Positions 1 to 8,962 are shown, counted from the stretch's first letter. The stretch is DNA of 64,000 nt from CAVWNR01 sp963756525 (GCA_963756525.1 CAVWNR010000001.1:868001-932000); one strand, 5' to 3'. Notes: generated from the sequence alone by a model not told the origin. Numbers and translations: made by a program.

Positions 1-498
1 ACCCTGCAGGTCGACCTGCAGGAGCCGGCGCGGTTCGGGCTGGAGTACACCGCGGCCGACGGCGCGCGCGCCCGTCCCTGGATGATCCATCGGGCGCTGT
101 TCGGGTCGATCGAGCGCTTCCTCGCCATCCTGGTCGAGCACTACGCGGGCGCGTTCCCGGCGTGGCTCTCGCCGGTGCAGGTGATCGCGATCCCGGTCAC
201 CGACGAGCAGGTCCCGTACCTGCTGGACGTCCGGGACCGCCTGCGCGCTCGCGGCATCCGCATCCAGGTCGACGACTCCGACGACCGCATGCAGAAGAAG
301 ATCCGCACCGCGCAGAAGTCCAAGGTGGCGTTCATGCTGATCGCCGGCGCCACCGACGCCGACGCCGGCGCGGTGTCCTTCCGCTATCGCGACGGCTCGC
401 AGCGCAACGGCATCCCGGTCGAGCAGGCGATCGACGAGATCGCCGACTTCGTCGCTCGGCGGGTGAACGAGTCCCCGACGCCGGCCCACTTCGCATGA
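1..498 (+). CDS. thrS: Threonyl-tRNA synthetase, C-terminal part (5' end outside window)
   Basis: Last 165 codons of threonyl-tRNA synthetase, the cytoplasmic enzyme that charges tRNA-Thr with threonine. The window opens in frame inside the class II catalytic core. The late-core stretch '[13 protein letters not shown]' (from base 82) is typical of ThrRS, and it is followed by the anticodon-binding domain beginning near '[14 protein letters not shown]' and containing '[19 protein letters not shown]'. The ATG at 82 is an internal methionine, not a start. The stop overlaps the next start (ATGA at 495), so the HIT gene is probably translationally coupled. The thrS-HIT pairing is common in actinobacteria. 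Family assignment is very secure; the N-terminal editing and core regions are not visible. Confidence 0.96.
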   Translation, partial: TLQVDLQEPARFGLEYTAADGARARPWMIHRALFGSIERFLAILVEHYAGAFPAWLSPVQVIAIPVTDEQVPYLLDVRDRLRARGIRIQVDDSDDRMQKKIRTAQKSKVAFMLIAGATDADAGAVSFRYRDGSQRNGIPVEQAIDEIADFVARRVNESPTPAHFA

Positions 499-1049
499 CC
501 GATCCGCAAGTACGCCCGGCTGCGGAGTTCGCCGGCGAGCCGGATGCGTTCAGCCGGCTCTGGACGCCGCATCGGATGGCCTACATCCAGGGCGAGGGCA
601 AGCCGGCGCACGAGGAGGCAGGGGAGGAGTGCCCATTCTGCCGGGTGCCGAAACTCGCCGACGACGATGGGCTGATCGTCGCCCGCGGCGAGCTCGTTTA
701 CGCCGTGCTGAACCTCTACCCATACAACAGCGGTCATCTCATGGTGGTGCCGTACCGGCACGTCGCCGACTACCCCGACCTTGCCGGCGACGAGGTCGGC
801 GAGATCGGGTCGTTCACGCAGACCGCGATGCGGACGATGCGCGCGGTCTCCGGCCCGCATGGGTTCAACATCGGCATGAACCAGGGCGTCGTCGCCGGAG
901 CGGGCATCGCCGCCCACCTGCACCAGCACGTCGTGCCGCGCTGGGGCGGCGACACCAACTTCGTCCCGGTGGTCGCGCACACCCGGGTGCTGCCGCAGCT
1001 GCTCGGCGAGACCCGGCGCCTGCTTGCCGACGCCTGGCCGGCGAGATGA
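495..1049 (+). CDS. HIT-family nucleotide hydrolase/phosphorylase
   Basis: 184-residue histidine-triad protein. This family hydrolyses or phosphorolyses nucleoside phosphates such as AMP-lysine, AMP-amides or diadenosine tetraphosphate. The catalytic triad is visible as HLHQH at residues 141-145, inside '[12 protein letters not shown]'. An N-terminal CPFC pair (Cys46, Cys49) could bind zinc, as in Ap4A-phosphorylase-like actinobacterial HIT proteins. The motif '[17 protein letters not shown]' is also typical of the family. The start was chosen because ATG 495 overlaps the thrS stop. In most actinobacteria the next gene is the phosphatidylinositol-phosphate synthase pgsA; here it is an unrelated amidohydrolase. 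The substrate cannot be told from sequence. Confidence 0.93.
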   Translation: MTDPQVRPAAEFAGEPDAFSRLWTPHRMAYIQGEGKPAHEEAGEECPFCRVPKLADDDGLIVARGELVYAVLNLYPYNSGHLMVVPYRHVADYPDLAGDEVGEIGSFTQTAMRTMRAVSGPHGFNIGMNQGVVAGAGIAAHLHQHVVPRWGGDTNFVPVVAHTRVLPQLLGETRRLLADAWPAR

Positions 1050-1101
1050 CCGTGCTAGCCCGCCGGCTTCCGTCGCTCCGCTCCAGTTGTGTGCTCTCGG
1101 G

Positions 1102-1150
1102 CGTGATCATGTTGTTTCTGCAGGAATCCTGCACAAAGAACATGATCACG
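1102..1150. repeat. Long intergenic imperfect palindrome
   Basis: Two 24-base arms around a single central base (1126). Arm 1102-1125 begins CGTGATCATGTT and arm 1127-1150 ends AACATGATCACG; 22 of 24 positions pair. It lies between the HIT and amidohydrolase genes, both on the plus strand, and is AT-richer than its surroundings. It would fold into a long near-blunt hairpin. No run of T follows, so it is not a classical intrinsic terminator; a REP-like element or a factor-independent terminator typical of actinobacteria are both possible. Confidence 0.8.
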
Positions 1151-1191
1151 ACGGAGAACCGCGGCGGGCGGAGAGCGCCGGGAGCCGGCTC

Positions 1192-2271
1192 ATGACCGTG
1201 CTGCATCTGCGCGGCGTGTTCCTGCCGGACGAGGTCGAACGCGATGCATGGATCGTCGACGGCGCGCTTACGTTCGAGCGCTACCGCGGTGCAGCGGAGA
1301 CAATCGCCGCCACCGGCTGGATCCTGCCCGGGCTGGTCGACGCGCACTGCCACGTGGGCCTGTCGCCGCAGGGCATCGTCGACGACCCGGACGGGATGGC
1401 CAAGCAGGCGCTCACGAACCGGGACGCCGGCGCCCTCCTGCTGCGCGATGCCGGATCGCCGGTCGACAACCGGGTGGTCCAGCGCCGCGACGAGCTGCCC
1501 AGGCTGATCCGCGCCGGGCGGCACATCGCCCGCCCGCGCCGCTACCTGCGCGAGCTCGGCGTCGAGGTCGAGCCGGACCGGCTGGTCGCCGAGGTGGAGA
1601 CGCAGGCCGGGCGTGGCGACGGCTGGGTGAAAATCGTCGGCGACTGGATCGACCGAGACGTGGGGGATCTGGCCCCGCTGTGGCCGGACGACCTGCTGGC
1701 CGCCGCGATCGGACGTGCGCACGAACTGGGCGTTCGGGTCGCAGCGCACGTCTTCGGCGAGGACGCGCTGCCTGGGCTGATCGCGGCGGGCATCGACTCG
1801 ATCGAGCACGGCACCGGGCTCACCGCCGACCTGCTGGGCGAGGTCGCGGCACGCGGGATCGCCGTCGTCCCCACGCTGATCAACATCGACAACTTCCCGT
1901 CGATCGCCGCGCAGGGCGAGTCGAAGTTCCCGGCCTACGCCGCGCACATGCGCGCTCTGCACGCCACCTCGCGGGCGCGGGCACGTGCCGCGTGGGAGGC
2001 GGGCATCCCGCTGTTCGCCGGTACGGACGCGGGCGGGTCGATGGAACACGGGCTCATCCGCGACGAGGTCCGCGCGTTGGTCGAGGCGGGCATCCCGCAG
2101 CCGGAGGTGATCGCGCAGGCGTCCTGGCGGGCCCGCGAGTGGCTTGCGCTGCCGGGTCTGGTCGAGGGGGCGCCGGCCGACCTGATCGTCGCGGACGCCG
2201 ACCCGCGCGCCGAGCTGACCGCGTTCGACCGACCGCTGCGGACCGTGCTCCGCGGCCGGATCATCCGTTGA
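1192..2271 (+). CDS. Amidohydrolase family metal-dependent hydrolase
   Basis: 359-residue TIM-barrel hydrolase of the amidohydrolase superfamily (imidazolonepropionase / Xaa-Pro dipeptidase-like branch). Metal-centre residues are all visible: His52-x-His54 in 'DAHCHVG', a candidate bridging Lys147 in 'VKIVGDW', His186 in 'AAHVFG', His206 in 'SIEHGTG' and Asp279 in 'GTDAGG'. The end of the chain ('GAPADLIVADADPRAE...') is the usual beta-sandwich return. Start ATG 1192 is preceded by GGGAG about 8 bases upstream. The stop overlaps the TTG start of the next gene. The protein has no secretion signal, so it is probably cytoplasmic. The substrate (a peptide, cyclic amide or N-acyl compound) is unknown. 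Confidence 0.85.
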   Translation: MTVLHLRGVFLPDEVERDAWIVDGALTFERYRGAAETIAATGWILPGLVDAHCHVGLSPQGIVDDPDGMAKQALTNRDAGALLLRDAGSPVDNRVVQRRDELPRLIRAGRHIARPRRYLRELGVEVEPDRLVAEVETQAGRGDGWVKIVGDWIDRDVGDLAPLWPDDLLAAAIGRAHELGVRVAAHVFGEDALPGLIAAGIDSIEHGTGLTADLLGEVAARGIAVVPTLINIDNFPSIAAQGESKFPAYAAHMRALHATSRARARAAWEAGIPLFAGTDAGGSMEHGLIRDEVRALVEAGIPQPEVIAQASWRAREWLALPGLVEGAPADLIVADADPRAELTAFDRPLRTVLRGRIIR

Positions 2272-3215
2272 TCGCCGACCGCGCCGCCGGCTGCCTGGTC
2301 GGGCTGGCCTACGGGGATGCCCTCGGCGCGCCGTACGAGTACGGTTCCCGCCCGCTGCCGGATGACGGGCGCCCGCGCATGCTCGGCGGCGGGCTGGGCA
2401 ACTTCGAGCCGGGGCAGTGGAGCGACGACACGCAGATGGCCATCTGCATCGCCCGAGCCGCCCTGGACGCCGATCTGGCCAGCGAGGACGGCCTGGACGC
2501 CGTGGCGGCCCGCTTCCAGGAGTGGTTCGCGAGCCATCCACCCAACATCGGCGTGCAGACCTCCCGCGTGCTGCGCGACGCCGAGTCGCTGCGCGGCCGC
2601 CCGGCGCAGCGCCTGCGCCAGGCCGCCGCCCGGCTGCACGAGCAGACCGGCGTCACGGCCGGCAACGGGGCGCTGATGCGCACAGCGCCGATCACCCTTG
2701 CCCTGCACGGGAATGCCGACGCGATCAGCGCGACAGCGCGCGCGGTCGCGGAGCTGACCCATGCCGACCTGCTGGCCGGCGACTCCTGCGTGCTGTGGTG
2801 CCTGGCAATCGACACCGCGCTTTCGGGCGCCCCCATCGGCGTCGCCGAGCACGTCGGCGCGCTGCCAGCCGAGCGCCGAACCGACTGGGCCAACTGGATC
2901 GCCGCGGCAGACGGCGCGCGTCCGAGCACCTTCCCCGACAACGGGTTCACCGTCACCGCGCTGCAGGCAGCCTGGGCGGGCATCCGGTGGTCACGTGGCC
3001 GCGGCGTCAGCAGCTTCGAGCGGATGGTGCACGACGCGATCTACGCCGGCGGCGACACCGACACGGTCGGCGCGATCGCCGGCGCACTGGCCGGTGCCGG
3101 ATGGGGCCTGACCCAGCTCGCGGTCGAGGAGCAGGACCTGCTGCACGGTTGGCCCGGCATGCGGCGCGACGACCTGGTGGACTTGGCCCGGCAGCTCGTC
3201 GCCGCGCGGCCGTAG
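2268..3215 (+). CDS. ADP-ribosylglycohydrolase family protein
   Basis: 315-residue protein of the DraG/ARH family, Mg-dependent enzymes that remove ADP-ribose from proteins or small molecules. Family motifs are intact: 'YGDALGAPYE' near residue 17, 'WSDDTQMA' (Ser52-Asp53-Asp54-Thr55) and the C-terminal 'GGDTDTVGAIAGAL' (residues 261-274), which supply the dinuclear Mg ligands. The start is inferred as TTG 2268, overlapping the TGA of the amidohydrolase gene; no upstream ATG or GTG in this frame fits without a large overlap. Coupling to the amidohydrolase suggests a two-gene unit, but no shared substrate is evident. No dinitrogenase-reductase or DarT-type partner is in the window, so the target is unknown. 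Confidence 0.88.
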   Translation: MIADRAAGCLVGLAYGDALGAPYEYGSRPLPDDGRPRMLGGGLGNFEPGQWSDDTQMAICIARAALDADLASEDGLDAVAARFQEWFASHPPNIGVQTSRVLRDAESLRGRPAQRLRQAAARLHEQTGVTAGNGALMRTAPITLALHGNADAISATARAVAELTHADLLAGDSCVLWCLAIDTALSGAPIGVAEHVGALPAERRTDWANWIAAADGARPSTFPDNGFTVTALQAAWAGIRWSRGRGVSSFERMVHDAIYAGGDTDTVGAIAGALAGAGWGLTQLAVEEQDLLHGWPGMRRDDLVDLARQLVAARP

Positions 3216-3218
3216 CAT
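3213..3218 (+). promoter_or_regulatory. Candidate -10 element, leaderless start of proS
   Basis: TAGCAT ends 7 bases before the proS ATG at 3226, the distance at which transcription would begin at or next to the start codon. No Shine-Dalgarno sequence precedes that ATG. No good -35 element is visible, so this rests on spacing and on recurrence of the same arrangement at other genes in the window. Confidence 0.35.
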
Positions 3219-3225
3219 CCCGGTC

Positions 3226-4626
3226 ATGGCACGGGTGCTCACCGCGCAGGCCGAGGACTTCCCCCGCTGGTACCAGGACGTCATCGCGAAGGCGGAGCTT
3301 GCCGACAACGGTCCGGTTCGCGGCACCATGGTGATCCGTCCGTACGGGTACGCGATCTGGGAGCGCATCCAGGCCGAGCTGGACGCCCGGATCAAGGCGC
3401 TCGGCGCGCAGAACGCCTACTTCCCGCTGTTCATCCCCGAGTCGTACCTGCGCCGGGAGGCCGAGCACGTCGAAGGGTTCAGCCCGGAGCTCGCGGTCGT
3501 CACGCACGCGGGCGGCAAGGCGCTCGACGAACCGGTGCTGGTTCGCCCCACGTCGGAGACGGTGATCGGCGAGTATTTGGCCAAGTGGGTGAACAGCTAC
3601 CGCGATCTCCCGCTGCTGCTCAACCAGTGGGCCAACGTCGTGCGGTGGGAGCTGCGGCCCCGGATCTTCCTGCGCACCAGCGAGTTCCTCTGGCAGGAGG
3701 GGCACACGGCGCACGCGACCGAGGCCGACGCGCGCGCGTACGCCCGTCGGATCCTGCACGAGGCGTACCAGGCGCTGATGGTCGACGTGCTCGCCATCCC
3801 CGTCGTCGTCGGGCGCAAGACCGCGCAGGAGCGCTTCGCCGGCGCGGTGAACACGCTCACCTGCGAGGCGATGACCCGCGACGGCAAGGCGCTGCAGATG
3901 GGCACCTCCCACGAGCTGGGGCAGAACTTCGCCCGCGCGTTCGAGATCGCCTACTCCGCGGCGGACGGCAGCCGGGAGCTCGCCTGGACCACGTCGTGGG
4001 GGGCGTCCACCCGCATGGTCGGCGGCGTGATCATGGTGCACGGGGACGACGACGGGTTGCGCCTGCCGCCCGCGCTGGCGCCGATCCAGGTCGTGGTGCT
4101 CGCGGTGAAGGCCGAGGTGTGCGATGCCGCGCACCGGCTCGGTGACGAGCTGCGGGCATCAGGCGTCAGGGCGAGCGTCGACGACCGGGTCGACACACCG
4201 TTCGGCCGCCGCGCCGTTGGGTGGGAGCTCAAGGGCGTGCCGCTGCGGATCGAGCTCGGCCCCCGGGATGTCGCCGCCGGCACTGCGGTGGTGGTGCGGC
4301 GGCTATTCGGCGCCAAGGAACCGATGCCGCTGGACGGCTTGCCCCCCGCGATCCGCGAGCTGCTTGCCGCCGAGCAGCGCGCCATCTTCCGCGCCGCGCT
4401 CGCCGAGCGAGACGCGCGGATCGCCGACGTCGACAGCGTGGCCGGCGCCGCCGCGACCGGTGCGCGAGGATGGGCGCGGATCAGCTGGGCGGCGCTCGGC
4501 CCGGCCGGCGAGGCCGAGCTCGCCCGGTCGGGCGTCACCGTCCGCTGCCTGCAACGCCCTGACGGGTCGGTGCCGGACAGCGACGACGAGGCCGACCTGG
4601 TCGCCTACGTCGCCCGCTCCTACTGA
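3226..4626 (+). CDS. proS: Prolyl-tRNA synthetase, archaeal/eukaryal type
   Basis: 466-residue class II aminoacyl-tRNA synthetase that charges tRNA-Pro. It is the short archaeal/eukaryal-like form (ProS type 3), not the roughly 570-residue bacterial form with an inserted editing domain: after the core ('VRPTSETVIGEYLAKW', 'WELRPRIFLRTSEFLWQEG', 'TLTCEAMTRDGKALQMGTS') it runs directly into an anticodon-binding domain ('APIQVVVLAVKAEVCDAAHR') and a C-terminal extension ending in Tyr. Such enzymes occur patchily in bacteria, including some actinobacteria, and are usually ascribed to ancient transfer. ATG 3226 lacks a ribosome site, with a -10-like TAGCAT just upstream, suggesting a leaderless mRNA. 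A long palindrome follows the stop. Confidence 0.94.
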   Translation: MARVLTAQAEDFPRWYQDVIAKAELADNGPVRGTMVIRPYGYAIWERIQAELDARIKALGAQNAYFPLFIPESYLRREAEHVEGFSPELAVVTHAGGKALDEPVLVRPTSETVIGEYLAKWVNSYRDLPLLLNQWANVVRWELRPRIFLRTSEFLWQEGHTAHATEADARAYARRILHEAYQALMVDVLAIPVVVGRKTAQERFAGAVNTLTCEAMTRDGKALQMGTSHELGQNFARAFEIAYSAADGSRELAWTTSWGASTRMVGGVIMVHGDDDGLRLPPALAPIQVVVLAVKAEVCDAAHRLGDELRASGVRASVDDRVDTPFGRRAVGWELKGVPLRIELGPRDVAAGTAVVVRRLFGAKEPMPLDGLPPAIRELLAAEQRAIFRAALAERDARIADVDSVAGAAATGARGWARISWAALGPAGEAELARSGVTVRCLQRPDGSVPDSDDEADLVAYVARSY

Positions 4627-4637
4627 GCGCACCTCCC

Positions 4638-4692
4638 GCTGTTGATGTTGGACTAGTGGTCGAATATCAGCCACTAGTCCAACATCAACAGC
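4638..4692. repeat. Dispersed 55-bp palindrome, copy 1
   Basis: Perfect 22-base inverted repeat (4638-4659 and 4671-4692, arm starting GCTGTTGATGTTGGACTAG) with an 11-base loop. It fills the gap between the convergent proS and beta-glucosidase genes and marks the start of the sugar-utilisation block. A second copy in reverse orientation lies at 50989-51045; once reverse-complemented it matches at about 51 of 55 positions, loop included. The position fits a bidirectional transcription terminator, but there is no poly-T tail. Confidence 0.85.
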
Positions 4693-4785
4693 TATGAGTG
4701 GGTGGGGTCCGGTCAGCTGCGTGCTCAACAGCGAGGCGAGCGCGTGCCGGTGCCAGTCGTGCGGCGCCCGTGGGACCGGGTCGCG

Positions 4786-6198
4786 TCACGTAGGTAGCGA
4801 CCGCGACGCGATCACGTCCCGGTACCAGTACGCGGAGTCCTTCAACCGGCGTTGCTCGGTCTGGAAGTCGACATGGACCAACCCGAACCGTTTGGCGAAT
4901 CCCCACGCCCACTCGAAGTTGTCGAGCAGCGACCAGGTGAAGTAGCCCCGCACGTCGACGCCGGCCCGAAGCGCCGCGCCGACCGCCGCCAGATGGCCGT
5001 GCAGGTAGGCGATCCGATCCGCGTCGTGGACCGCGCCTGACTCGTCGACGGCGTCGTCGAAGGCAGCGCCGTTCTCGGTGATCAGCAGCGGCATGCCCGG
5101 ATAGTCGCGGTGCACCCGTAGCAGCAGCTCGGTGAGGCTGCCCGGCTCGATCCGCCAATGCATCGCCGTGTACGGGCCGGGTTGCGGCAACGAGTACGCC
5201 AGGTGGCTGCCCGGCCACGGTGTCGGGCCGACCGCGCCCTGCGGGTCGTTCACCCAGCGGCCGTTGGACTGGGCGGCGAGCTCCGGCGTCGCCGCGGCGA
5301 CAAGCGAGGGCGAGTAGTAGTTGATGCCCAGCGTGTCAAGCGGCGCGGCGATCGTGGCAAGGTCGCCGTCGCGCACGAAGCTCCAGTCGGTGATGTGCTC
5401 CAGGTCGGCGATCAGGTCCCGCGGATAGCGCCCGCGCAGGATCGGCTCGAGGAAGATCCGGTTCGCCATCCCGTCCACGTGTCGTACCGCGTCCTGGTCC
5501 GCGGAGCTGCCGGACGCACCCCGCACGACGGCGAGGTTCAGCGTGACCGACACCTGACCGGCGGGCGGCAGCAGCGCACGCAGGGCCGCGGTGGCCTGTC
5601 CGTGCGCCAGCATCAGGTGGTGCGCCGCGACGAGGGCGATGCGCGGGTCGGTGAGCCCGGGGGCGTGCACGCCGGACGCGTGGCCGAGGAAGGCCGCGCA
5701 CCACGGCTCGTTCAGCGTCGTGAACTTGCCTACCCGGTCGCCCAGCGCGCCCGCGACCGCCGTCGCGTAGTCCGTGAACCGCGCGCACGTTTCGCGGTTC
5801 GCCCAGCCGCCGCCGTCCTGCAGCCACTGCGGCAGGTCCCAGTGGTAGAGCGTCACCACCGGCTCGATGCCCCGTTCCAGTAGGCCGTCGACGAGACGCT
5901 CGTAGAAGTCCAGCCCATCCCGGTTGACGCCGCCGGACGCCGACGGCACGATCCGCGGCCAGGCGATCGAGAAGCGATACGCGCCCACGCCGATGTCGCG
6001 CATGATGTCGAGATCTTCGGCCCAGCGATGGTAGTGGTCGCAGGCGATGTCGCCGGTGTCACCACGCTGGATCTTGCCCGGCGTGTGGCTGAACGTGTCC
6101 CAGATCGACTCCGTGCGGCCGTCCTCCTTGGCAGCGCCCTCGATCTGGTACGCGGCGGTCGCGGCGCCGAAGAGGAAGTCTTGGGGAAAGTCGGTCAC
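4786..6198 (-). CDS. GH1 family beta-glucosidase
   Basis: 470-residue retaining glycoside hydrolase of family 1, hydrolysing terminal beta-glucosyl (or related beta-glycosyl) residues of short oligosaccharides inside the cell. The N-terminal signature 'FPQDFLFGAATAAYQIEGA' is present. The acid/base Glu164 lies in 'TLNEPW' and the nucleophile Glu375 in 'LLITENGAAF'. Length is normal and there is no signal peptide. The GTG start overlaps the stop of the upstream glycosidase (GTGA at 6195-6198) and has GGAG upstream. As the last gene of the lacI-binding protein-permease-permease-glycosidase-GH1 run, it would finish degradation of the imported sugar. Confidence 0.95.
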   Translation of the reverse strand: MTDFPQDFLFGAATAAYQIEGAAKEDGRTESIWDTFSHTPGKIQRGDTGDIACDHYHRWAEDLDIMRDIGVGAYRFSIAWPRIVPSASGGVNRDGLDFYERLVDGLLERGIEPVVTLYHWDLPQWLQDGGGWANRETCARFTDYATAVAGALGDRVGKFTTLNEPWCAAFLGHASGVHAPGLTDPRIALVAAHHLMLAHGQATAALRALLPPAGQVSVTLNLAVVRGASGSSADQDAVRHVDGMANRIFLEPILRGRYPRDLIADLEHITDWSFVRDGDLATIAAPLDTLGINYYSPSLVAAATPELAAQSNGRWVNDPQGAVGPTPWPGSHLAYSLPQPGPYTAMHWRIEPGSLTELLLRVHRDYPGMPLLITENGAAFDDAVDESGAVHDADRIAYLHGHLAAVGAALRAGVDVRGYFTWSLLDNFEWAWGFAKRFGLVHVDFQTEQRRLKDSAYWYRDVIASRSLPT

Positions 6199-8114
6199 TG
6201 CGCTGCTCCATGGTCGTCGGTCAGTCGGCAGATTCGCACGCCGTACGGCGGCAGGGTGAGGTCGGTGACGAGCGCATCGGTATGCAGGTCACGCAGCGCG
6301 CCGTTCGACAACGGACGGACGGTCAACGGCCGGTGGTGCAGGCTGGCGAACCACACGAAGCGGCGGCCGTCGGCGTGCACCAGCCCGTCGGTGCTGACGC
6401 GCGGATCGGGCACCCGAACCGGGCGTTCCACCCCGGCGTGCACGGCGAGCGCGTCGTAGAGCCGCCAGGTCTGCTCCGGGTTCACCCGGCCCTGCGCCGC
6501 GGCGAAGTACTCGATCGGATAGGTGGCAAGGACCGCGGTTCCCGCACCGTGGTCCTTGCGGACGAGGGCCGGACGCCCCTGCATGTCGCGGGCGACCACC
6601 CGCCCGGTGGTTTCCGTCACCGGCAGATACGCCCGGGCGTTCGCGTTGCCGGCCGCGCGCACCGTCACCGTGTCGCCACGTCGCAGGGATCCGAAATCCT
6701 CGGTGAACGTGATCTCGACGGCATAGTCATCGACCGGGTCGTTGAGGCCGTAGACGAGCCGGTGCTCGACGCCGAAGAGCTCCTCCGTCGCGCTCCACCA
6801 CGGCCCGCGCTGGAACGAGCTCGAACCGGCCGCGTACGAGGCGTAGACCGTCGCACCGCCCTGCGCCAGCTCGCGCAGGCGCAGCCAGCCCGGCGCGGTC
6901 AGCTGCTTGGTGGACGGCAGAAGGTAGAGCGCCGCACCGGAAGGAATGCCGTCGCGCTCACGCACGAACGCGACAGGCAGGTCGGCCTCGCGGGCCGCGA
7001 CGTGCGCCTGTTCCAGCCCGGCGACGGCGAACGTGCGGTCTTCGGTCGGGATGTGCGCCGACTCGACATGCTCGCCGACGACCAGCGCGGCCGAGGCCGG
7101 CCAGCGTTCGCACTGCTGATAGTCGACGGCGTCGAGCACCGCGGCGAACTCGCGCAGCTCGTGCAGTGTCGGCTTGGGCGTGCCGTCGCTGGTCGTGAGG
7201 CCGAAGTGCAGCTCGAAGGGATGGTGCCGGTACGGATCCTGACCGACCAGGTCGTCGAAGTCGGTGTTGTTCCATGCCAGCCAGCCGGTGGCGCCGCCGA
7301 GCAGGGAGTGGTGCAGCGTCTGCCGGTAGTAGTGCGCGCCGTGCTCGGCCGATGCGAAGTCGCTGGACAGGCCGAACTCCTCCAGCACGACGGGGCGGGC
7401 GCCGACCGCCGCCAGCTCGCAGGCAAACCCTGCCTTCAGGTACTGGCGCACGACGTCGGTCTCCATCCGGTACACGTGCGGGCCGACGAAGTCGGTGAAG
7501 GTGGCCAGCTCTCGTACCGAGAAGCCGTTGTCCTCCCCGGTGACCTCGACACCCCACGCGCCGTCGCCGATCGACACCGGCTGGCTGCCGCCTCCGGCGC
7601 GCACCGCCTGCACCATGAGCCGCGCCCAGGCGCTCACCGTCTCCGCCGGTGCGGCGCCGCCATAGATCGGCATCTCGTTACTGATGAGCCAGCCGGTGAT
7701 CGCCGGGTGCGCGGTGAAGCGTCGGGTCATCTCCTCGATGAACCAGGCCTGCCGTGCCACGAGCCACACGTCGCGGTAGAGGTCGCGCCCGGCGCGCCAC
7801 GGCGGGTCCCAGTTCTGCCCGGACATGTGGCCCACGACGAACGTCGGGATCGTCGCCATCCCGGCCTCTGCGTGCAGGTCGAGGAACTCGCCGAAGCGGG
7901 CGGCCAGCTTGTCGTCGACCGCGTCCGGCGTCGGCATGAAGTCCGGCCAGTAGAAGAACGAGCGGGTGACGCCGAGCCCATGGGCCGCCAGCACGGCGAG
8001 TTCCTGGCGCACGACGTCGCGGTCGAAGTTGCGCCACATCAGCGGCCCGCCGGCGCGCGACCAGAAGTTCGCGCCGAGCCACCGGGCGGGCAGCTTGGCG
8101 AAGTTGCGGTGCAT
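6195..8114 (-). CDS. Putative beta-glycanase/mannosidase-like glycoside hydrolase
   Basis: 639-residue protein resembling clan GH-A glycosidases (GH5/mannan endo-beta-mannosidase-like in the first 330 residues): 'WLGANFWSRAGGPLMW' at the start, a barrel strand ending 'GWLISNEMPIYGG' whose Glu would be the acid/base, and 'RPVVLEEFGLSSDF' whose Glu-Glu would hold the nucleophile. The remaining ~300 residues look like a glutamine-amidotransferase-like and beta domain as in GH42-type enzymes ('ALYLLPSTKQLTAPGW'). There is no signal peptide. ATG 8114 was chosen because it overlaps the permease stop (ATGA); the frame stays open upstream only as a shadow of the permease. It likely acts on the imported beta-linked oligosaccharide. 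The exact family is uncertain. Confidence 0.75.
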   Translation of the reverse strand: MHRNFAKLPARWLGANFWSRAGGPLMWRNFDRDVVRQELAVLAAHGLGVTRSFFYWPDFMPTPDAVDDKLAARFGEFLDLHAEAGMATIPTFVVGHMSGQNWDPPWRAGRDLYRDVWLVARQAWFIEEMTRRFTAHPAITGWLISNEMPIYGGAAPAETVSAWARLMVQAVRAGGGSQPVSIGDGAWGVEVTGEDNGFSVRELATFTDFVGPHVYRMETDVVRQYLKAGFACELAAVGARPVVLEEFGLSSDFASAEHGAHYYRQTLHHSLLGGATGWLAWNNTDFDDLVGQDPYRHHPFELHFGLTTSDGTPKPTLHELREFAAVLDAVDYQQCERWPASAALVVGEHVESAHIPTEDRTFAVAGLEQAHVAAREADLPVAFVRERDGIPSGAALYLLPSTKQLTAPGWLRLRELAQGGATVYASYAAGSSSFQRGPWWSATEELFGVEHRLVYGLNDPVDDYAVEITFTEDFGSLRRGDTVTVRAAGNANARAYLPVTETTGRVVARDMQGRPALVRKDHGAGTAVLATYPIEYFAAAQGRVNPEQTWRLYDALAVHAGVERPVRVPDPRVSTDGLVHADGRRFVWFASLHHRPLTVRPLSNGALRDLHTDALVTDLTLPPYGVRICRLTDDHGAAQ

Positions 8115-8962
8115 CACTTCACGGCGCCGCTGGTGAGGCCGGCGATCAGGTAGCGCTGCAGTAGCAGGAACGCGATGACGATGGGGATGCTGACCACGAA
8201 CGAGGCGGCCATGACCTGGTTCCAGTACACGCCGGTCTGCGTCGAGTACCCCTGCAGGCCGATGGCCAGCGTCTGTCCGTTGCCGTTGGTCATCACCGAT
8301 GCGAAGAGGATCTCGCCCCACGACGTCATGAACGCGTAGACCGCCACCGCCACCACGCCGGGACGTGCGGCTGGGAGCACGACGCGGAACAGCGCGCCCA
8401 ACGCCGTCGCGCCGTCGACCCGGGCCGCCTCGTCGAGCTCCTTCGGAATCCCCTCGAGATAGCCGGCCAGCATCCAGATCGAGAACGGCAGCACGAACGT
8501 CAGGTAGGTGATGATCAGCCCGGTGCGCGTCTCGTAAAGCTGCAGGCCGATGCTGTTGTGGATCGACACGAAGATCAGGAACAGCGGCAGCAGGAACAGG
8601 ATGCCCGGGAACATCTGCGTCGACAGCACCGTCGTGGTGAAGACCCGCCTGCCCGCGAAGCTGTATCGGGAAACCGCGTACGACGCGAACACCGCGATGA
8701 TCACCGAGAAGACGGTGGCCACCGTGCACACGATGATGCTGTTCAGGAAGTAGGTCGCGAGCGGGATGGTGTGCCACATGTCGAAGTAGGGCCGGACCGT
8801 GAAGTGCGACGGCCACCACTTGAAGCTGGCGTCGCTGGCCACGTCGCCGAGCGGCTTCACCGACGAGATGAGCATCGTGTACAGCGGAAGGAGCGTGAAG
8901 AGCGCGACGAGGGCGATGACCGCCCACCGGAATACCCGGAACGCGGTGGACTCATGAGACAC
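8114..8962 (-). CDS. Sugar ABC transporter permease (MalG type)
   Basis: 282-residue inner-membrane permease of a CUT1-type carbohydrate ABC importer. About six hydrophobic segments are visible, the first at residues 12-36 after a short N-terminus. The ATPase-contacting EAA loop is seen as 'EAARVDGATALGALFRVVLP' near residue 195. The start is GTG 8962, overlapping the end of the upstream permease gene by 11 bases; the stop overlaps the glycosidase start. It should form the transmembrane pore with the 8952-9932 product. No dedicated ATPase gene is in the operon, which is usual for CUT1 systems sharing an MsiK-like ATPase encoded elsewhere. Confidence 0.93.
   Translation of the reverse strand: MSHESTAFRVFRWAVIALVALFTLLPLYTMLISSVKPLGDVASDASFKWWPSHFTVRPYFDMWHTIPLATYFLNSIIVCTVATVFSVIIAVFASYAVSRYSFAGRRVFTTTVLSTQMFPGILFLLPLFLIFVSIHNSIGLQLYETRTGLIITYLTFVLPFSIWMLAGYLEGIPKELDEAARVDGATALGALFRVVLPAARPGVVAVAVYAFMTSWGEILFASVMTNGNGQTLAIGLQGYSTQTGVYWNQVMAASFVVSIPIVIAFLLLQRYLIAGLTSGAVK

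Noticed and set aside
8115..8927. N-terminal extension of the 639-residue glycosidase into the permease gene
   Set aside because: It is the permease read in another frame; ATG 8114 overlaps the permease stop as expected for coupled genes.
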